Of a stretch of 41,691 bases of DNA, positions 38,811-41,691 are shown piece by piece. How positions within the stretch are numbered: position 1 is the stretch's first letter; each line of letters opens with the position of its first letter. The stretch comes from Clostridiales bacterium. GTDB taxonomy: Bacteria; Bacillota; Clostridia; Oscillospirales; CAG-272. The notes under the pieces were generated by a model. The model worked only from the letters and a program-made list of their open reading frames with translations, had not been told where the DNA came from and made no database searches. The position numbers and the translations under genes were made by a program. The stretch spans positions 1 through 41,691 of the forward strand of contig DPGD01000012.1 in NCBI GenBank assembly GCA_003522145.1, in the 5' to 3' direction.

Positions 38811-39620
38811 TCATTGGTTGTCGTTCTTCTCAAATTCATCCGGGTGGAAGGTGCTTAAATATTTTCCGGGCGTCACCCCTACGATTTCCCGGAACTGACG
38901 GATGAAATGGTATTGATTGTTGTAGCCTGCCATGGTTGCCACCTGCGAGACGGTATATTTCCGCTGCTGCAGAAGGGTCTTGGCATGTTCGATACGAATG
39001 TTCAGATAGTCCTTTTTGGGGGAGATCCCGAAAATATTTTTGTAGATGCTGTAGAAGCGGGAGGGACTCAGGTTGACCATGGCCGCCATGCTTTCCACCG
39101 TCATACTGCTGTCGAACCGATTGTGTATCTCCTTTCGGAGGTTGACAAATCGGTCATAGGTCTGGCTGTCAATGTGGGCGGTAAAGTCGGCAGAGCCGTT
39201 GGATCGGGCAATCAGAATGAGCAATTCCGTCAATTTGCTTTCGCACATTTCTTCAAAAAAAGCGTCTTTTTTCAACATTTCCTGCTCGATCTGCTGAAGA
39301 ATGGCGGTGATCTGATCGCTGGCCTGCGGATAGTAGATGGTGGCATAGTGCAGACCCAGCCGGTCCATATATTCATCCAGATCTCCCGACAAATGAAAGT
39401 AGTCGTGGAGCAGGGAATGGTTCGGGGAAGAGAATTCCTGATAGTCAAGTTTATTGTAGAGAATGCAGGCGCCTTCCTGGGCTTTTACCGGCTTGCCGTC
39501 AATGACGATCTGAACAGGAGTAAGATAGTGCAAAAAAATGTATTCGTTCCCGGTGCTTTTTCTTGTCAGGTGAAAATCCTTTCTTTCAGGCCAAAGAGCC
39601 TTGACGCGCGTGAAATGCAT
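38811..39620 (-). CDS. AraC-family transcriptional regulator
   Basis: This 269-residue protein has an N-terminal cupin-like sensor region (NEYIFLHYLTPVQIVIDGKPV, interrupted here as two strands) and a C-terminal AraC DNA-binding domain. The first helix-turn-helix is SMAAMVNLSPSRFYSIYKNI and the second QVATMAGYNNQYHFIRQFRE, ending VGVTPGKYL. The ATG at 39620 is preceded by GGAGGAG; the upstream open frame would run through its own promoter. It is divergent from the cytochrome c maturation genes. Whether it controls them or the lipoprotein/P-ATPase genes downstream is not shown by the sequence. Confidence 0.92.
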   Translation of the reverse strand: MHFTRVKALWPERKDFHLTRKSTGNEYIFLHYLTPVQIVIDGKPVKAQEGACILYNKLDYQEFSSPNHSLLHDYFHLSGDLDEYMDRLGLHYATIYYPQASDQITAILQQIEQEMLKKDAFFEEMCESKLTELLILIARSNGSADFTAHIDSQTYDRFVNLRKEIHNRFDSSMTVESMAAMVNLSPSRFYSIYKNIFGISPKKDYLNIRIEHAKTLLQQRKYTVSQVATMAGYNNQYHFIRQFREIVGVTPGKYLSTFHPDEFEKNDNQ

Positions 39621-39642
39621 GGCTGTCTCCTCCTTCGGATTC

Positions 39643-39671
39643 AGTATACCAAAAAGAGTAGAAAGTGTCAA
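39643..39671 (-). promoter_or_regulatory. Consensus promoter of the second AraC gene
   Basis: On the minus strand TTGACA (39666-39671), a 17-bp spacer and TATACT (39643-39648) lie just upstream of the start at 39620. Confidence 0.85.
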
Positions 39672-39691
39672 TAAAAAAATAGAAAAAATGC

Positions 39692-39720
39692 TTTTCAACC
39701 GGACAGAAATATGATATACT
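39692..39720 (+). promoter_or_regulatory. Promoter of the cytochrome c maturation operon
   Basis: TTTTCA (39692-39697), a 17-bp spacer and TATACT (39715-39720). The -10 box is good and the -35 box poor, which suits an activated promoter next to a divergent AraC gene. Confidence 0.55.
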
Positions 39721-39726
39721 ACAGTC

Positions 39727-39836
39727 GACGGGGACTGGAAACCGTCAAGTTGCACAAGAATCAAATTCTGCTTTGTGGAAATTGACGAATGATGACCTTG
39801 GTTGAGGCGGGAGGAAGTACGGCCCGCCTGTTCAAC
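39727..39836 (+). promoter_or_regulatory. Structured 5' leader with competing hairpins
   Basis: Several nested inverted repeats fill the leader. GACGG (39727-39731) can pair with CCGTC (39742-39746), or instead CGTCAA (39743-39748) can pair with TTGACG (39782-39787). The latter encloses CACA/TGTG and AGAAT/ATTCT. A third stem, GTTGA plus GGCGGG (39801-39811) with CCCGCC plus TCAAC (39823-39836, 3-nt bulge), follows before the ribosome binding site. It did not match a riboswitch class I know. No T tract follows, so control of translation would be more likely than termination. Confidence 0.45.
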
Positions 39837-39859
39837 ACATTCAAAAGAAAGGACGAAGG

Positions 39860-40555
39860 ATGCAGAAATTTTATAAAATCAGTTGTTTCGTTATGGGCGG
39901 AATCGGACTGATTGCACTGGCGGTCACTCTGATTGTGGGCGCAACCGGGATTTCGCCCACGGCAAGCAAGCTGGGGCTGTATACCGTAGTGGGGTGTCTG
40001 GCGGCGATGACGGTCCTGACCATTCTTTGCCTTTTTGTCACACCGGTAGGCGGCAGGCTGCCCTACAGAATCGGTGTGTACCTGCTTCATGTGGGAGCGG
40101 TGGTGCTGATGGCGGGGTTCCTTGTTACCGAGCTGACCACGGTGAAGGGAAATTTTGAGATGTACTGCGGCCGAAGGTATTCCGGCTTTCAGCTGGACAA
40201 CACCAGAACGCTTGAGTTTGATGAGGGAGATCTGGTGTTGGATGAGGTTTCTGTGGAATACTACAGCGACGGTGTGTCGCCGAAGCACTACGAAGCGGTG
40301 CTTGGAATTTACGACGGAAACGGTGTGCAAAAAGATCAGTTTGTGTTGACGGTCAACCATCCGGTGTACATCAACGGATGCAAAATTTACCTGAATTCGC
40401 TTATGGGAGATTTCGGCGCCCGGCTGATCATCAAGTACAATCCGGGAGAATACATCGTGCTTGCGGGCGTTGTTGTTCTGCTGGCGGGAATCTTTCTTGC
40501 CTGTTTTTCCGGCTTCCGGAAGACGGCCGGTAAGAAAGGAGGCGGGCAGAAATGA
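39860..40555 (+). CDS. ResB-like cytochrome c maturation protein
   Basis: This 231-residue protein is a short form of ResB/Ccs1, the partner of CcsA in system II cytochrome c biogenesis, which delivers and attaches haem to apocytochromes outside the membrane. Three or four membrane helices are visible (two near residues 8-65, one at 70-95 containing YLLHVGAVVLMAG, and one near the C-terminus) around a central extracellular beta domain. The membrane His in LLHVG and a second His in LTVNHPVYINGCKIYLNS are at positions expected for this family. The ATG at 39860 follows AAAGGACGAAGG. Its stop overlaps the ccsA-like start (ATGA). Confidence 0.82.
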   Translation: MQKFYKISCFVMGGIGLIALAVTLIVGATGISPTASKLGLYTVVGCLAAMTVLTILCLFVTPVGGRLPYRIGVYLLHVGAVVLMAGFLVTELTTVKGNFEMYCGRRYSGFQLDNTRTLEFDEGDLVLDEVSVEYYSDGVSPKHYEAVLGIYDGNGVQKDQFVLTVNHPVYINGCKIYLNSLMGDFGARLIIKYNPGEYIVLAGVVVLLAGIFLACFSGFRKTAGKKGGGQK

Positions 40556-41340
40556 GCAATTGGGTAATGAAGCTCCTTCTGGCCCTGTGTGCAGGGTGCT
40601 ATGCCGGGGCGTTTGTCTGCTCGCTGGAACGCTTTGAAAAAAAGCTGCGCCCGGCGTGGAAGTGGGTATTTACAGGTTCGGCGCTGGCGCTGAACACAGG
40701 GCTGGTGGTCTACAACTACATCATCAACCGGATCACCAACGGTGCAAGCTATGCGCCCTTTGTTTCCATGTTTCAGGTGCTGATATTCCTTGCGCTGACC
40801 TTCACGCCGGTCTGGCTGTTTGTAGAAAAGGTCTGCCGGTATAAGGGCTACCACTGGTATTTCCTTCTGGCGTCGGCCATCGTGATGCTGGGCCCCTGTT
40901 TTATGGATATTCATGCGGTCTGGACCTTCCCTCCGGCGTTGCAGTCGGTCTTCTTTGTGCCGCATGTGATCTGCTATATGCTGTCCTATTCCCTGGCGGC
41001 CATTGCCTTTCTCATTGCCTTTGTCTCCCTGTTTTCAGGGAAAAACGAGGAGGGGGTCTGTGCCTGCTGTGTACGGACTCTGTTTCCCTTCATGTCGGCG
41101 GGGATGTTTCTCGGCGCCGTTTGGGCGGATCAGGTCTGGGGCGAATTCTGGGCATGGGACATCAAGGAATGCTGGTCGCTGTGTACCTGGCTGGATTATA
41201 TGCTCTGCCTGCACTGCTACCGGCGGGAAAATCTGCGGAAATACGCCAAAATTCTGGTATTCACCGGATTTCTGCTGGTCATTATCACCTTCCTCTTCTC
41301 CAATGTGCTGAAGGTGTCCTCAACGCATTCCTATTCATAG
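40552..41340 (+). CDS. ccsA: CcsA/ResC-type cytochrome c assembly protein
   Basis: This 262-residue membrane protein belongs to the haem-handling HemY/CcmC/CcsA family. The Trp-rich WWD motif reads WADQVWGEFWAWDIKECWSL in the extracellular loop. Conserved His residues flank it in FVPHVICYMLSY and near the C-terminus in VSSTHSYS. About eight membrane helices are visible. With the ResB-like protein it would form the system II haem lyase, implying that the cell makes at least one c-type cytochrome. The genes overlap by four bases. A lipoprotein gene follows after 51 bp; the client cytochrome is not visible in this window. Confidence 0.92.
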   Translation: MSNWVMKLLLALCAGCYAGAFVCSLERFEKKLRPAWKWVFTGSALALNTGLVVYNYIINRITNGASYAPFVSMFQVLIFLALTFTPVWLFVEKVCRYKGYHWYFLLASAIVMLGPCFMDIHAVWTFPPALQSVFFVPHVICYMLSYSLAAIAFLIAFVSLFSGKNEEGVCACCVRTLFPFMSAGMFLGAVWADQVWGEFWAWDIKECWSLCTWLDYMLCLHCYRRENLRKYAKILVFTGFLLVIITFLFSNVLKVSSTHSYS

Positions 41341-41372
41341 ATTCAAGTATTCATAGATTTCATAGATTCAAG
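41334..41372 (+). repeat. Short direct repeats spanning the ccsA stop codon
   Basis: TTCATAGATTCAAG occurs at 41334-41347 and 41359-41372, and TTCATAGAT also at 41350-41358. The first unit contains the ccsA stop codon (TAG). The gap between genes is built almost wholly of these units. Confidence 0.8.
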
Positions 41373-41391
41373 GAAAGAAAGGAACAGAATC

Positions 41392-41691
41392 ATGAACGAT
41401 AACAACAATCCGAAAACCACCGGAAGAGTCGTACACAGGGCGGTAGCCTTCCTTCTGGCAGTGATGCTGGCTTTTAGCGCCGCAGTTCTTGCGGGATGCG
41501 GAGGCGATGGCACCACCGAAGGGCAGACATCGTCTCCTGCCACCGGAACTCCGACCGGGGGAACAACCGATTCGGGGACGACTGCAGATCCGACCGTAGA
41601 TCCGGGCACATCCGGCTCTGCTACCGAGTCGGGGTCTCCGACCACTCCTCCTGAGGACGGAGATGGTTCGAAAAAGCTCTCCACAGTATAC
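41392..41691 (+). CDS. Lipoprotein with Thr/Ser/Gly/Pro-rich linker, 3' end outside the window
   Basis: The first 100 codons are present. A positively charged N-terminus (TTGRVVHR) precedes a signal helix (AVAFLLAVMLAFSAAVLAG) and a good lipobox, LAGC. The rest is a low-complexity linker rich in Thr, Ser, Gly and Pro. The ATG at 41392 follows AAAGGA. The functional domain lies beyond the window. Its place right after resB/ccsA makes a haem-, thiol- or electron-transfer domain plausible, but this is only an inference from position. Confidence 0.8.
   Translation, partial: MNDNNNPKTTGRVVHRAVAFLLAVMLAFSAAVLAGCGGDGTTEGQTSSPATGTPTGGTTDSGTTADPTVDPGTSGSATESGSPTTPPEDGDGSKKLSTVY

Overview
The window reads as a chromosome segment of an anaerobic Gram-positive bacterium of class Clostridia, probably an uncultured gut lineage near Oscillospirales or Christensenellales. 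The class call is an inference. It rests on strong AAAGGAG-type ribosome binding sites, vegetative TTGACA/TATAAT promoters with 17-bp spacing, single-chain glycyl-tRNA synthetase, heterodimeric LmrCD/BmrCD-type ABC exporters, MgtE, M42 aminopeptidases and a COG4100 PLP enzyme. No phage, transposase, CRISPR array or integrase was recognised.

Layout. 1-398: the 3' end of a tRNA (probably Asn), its terminator, and one copy of a repeat that carries a 23-codon micro-ORF running into a perfect hairpin. 399-1670 (-): purA. 1963-6464 (+): a MarR regulator with its own operator, then a two-subunit ABC exporter. 6465-6835: a repeat block with a second micro-ORF copy and two related hairpins. 6836-10355 (-): a second two-subunit ABC exporter, convergent with the first. 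10648-13826 (+): TSUP permease, DUF3472-like protein, dUTPase and HAD phosphatase. 14044-18066 (+): LCP-like membrane protein, glycyl-tRNA synthetase, D-lyxose isomerase and a PfkB sugar kinase.

18376-21841 (-): an operon driven by a near-perfect promoter, encoding an acyl-adenylate ligase, a stand-alone acyl carrier protein, a membrane-anchored NERD-like protein and a CDP-alcohol phosphatidyltransferase; it looks like a self-contained acyl/phospholipid module. 21984-28664 (-): murD, three tandem M42 peptidase genes (the middle one has lost most metal ligands), a methionine-gamma-lyase-family protein and a membrane-anchored hypothetical. 28901-30271 (+): mgtE. 30456-33088 (-): sugar epimerase-like TIM barrel, Gfo/Idh/MocA dehydrogenase and a GNAT acetyltransferase, divergent from an AraC regulator (33276-34091, +) and a degenerate PAS/sensor-like protein. 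35372-38470 (-): a copper-type P-ATPase with several altered catalytic motifs and a Ser/Thr/Pro-rich lipoprotein. 38811-39620 (-): a second AraC regulator. 39860-41691 (+): a ResB/CcsA cytochrome c maturation pair behind a structured leader, followed by a lipoprotein cut by the window end.

The most unusual theme is a set of intact reading frames whose active sites are eroded: the M42 paralogue, the P1B ATPase, the NERD-like protein, the LCP-like protein and the sensor-like protein. The best candidates for undescribed biology are the micro-ORF/hairpin repeat, the ligase-ACP-NERD-Pss operon, the pseudo-peptidase between two intact peptidases, and the leader RNA of the cytochrome c maturation operon.
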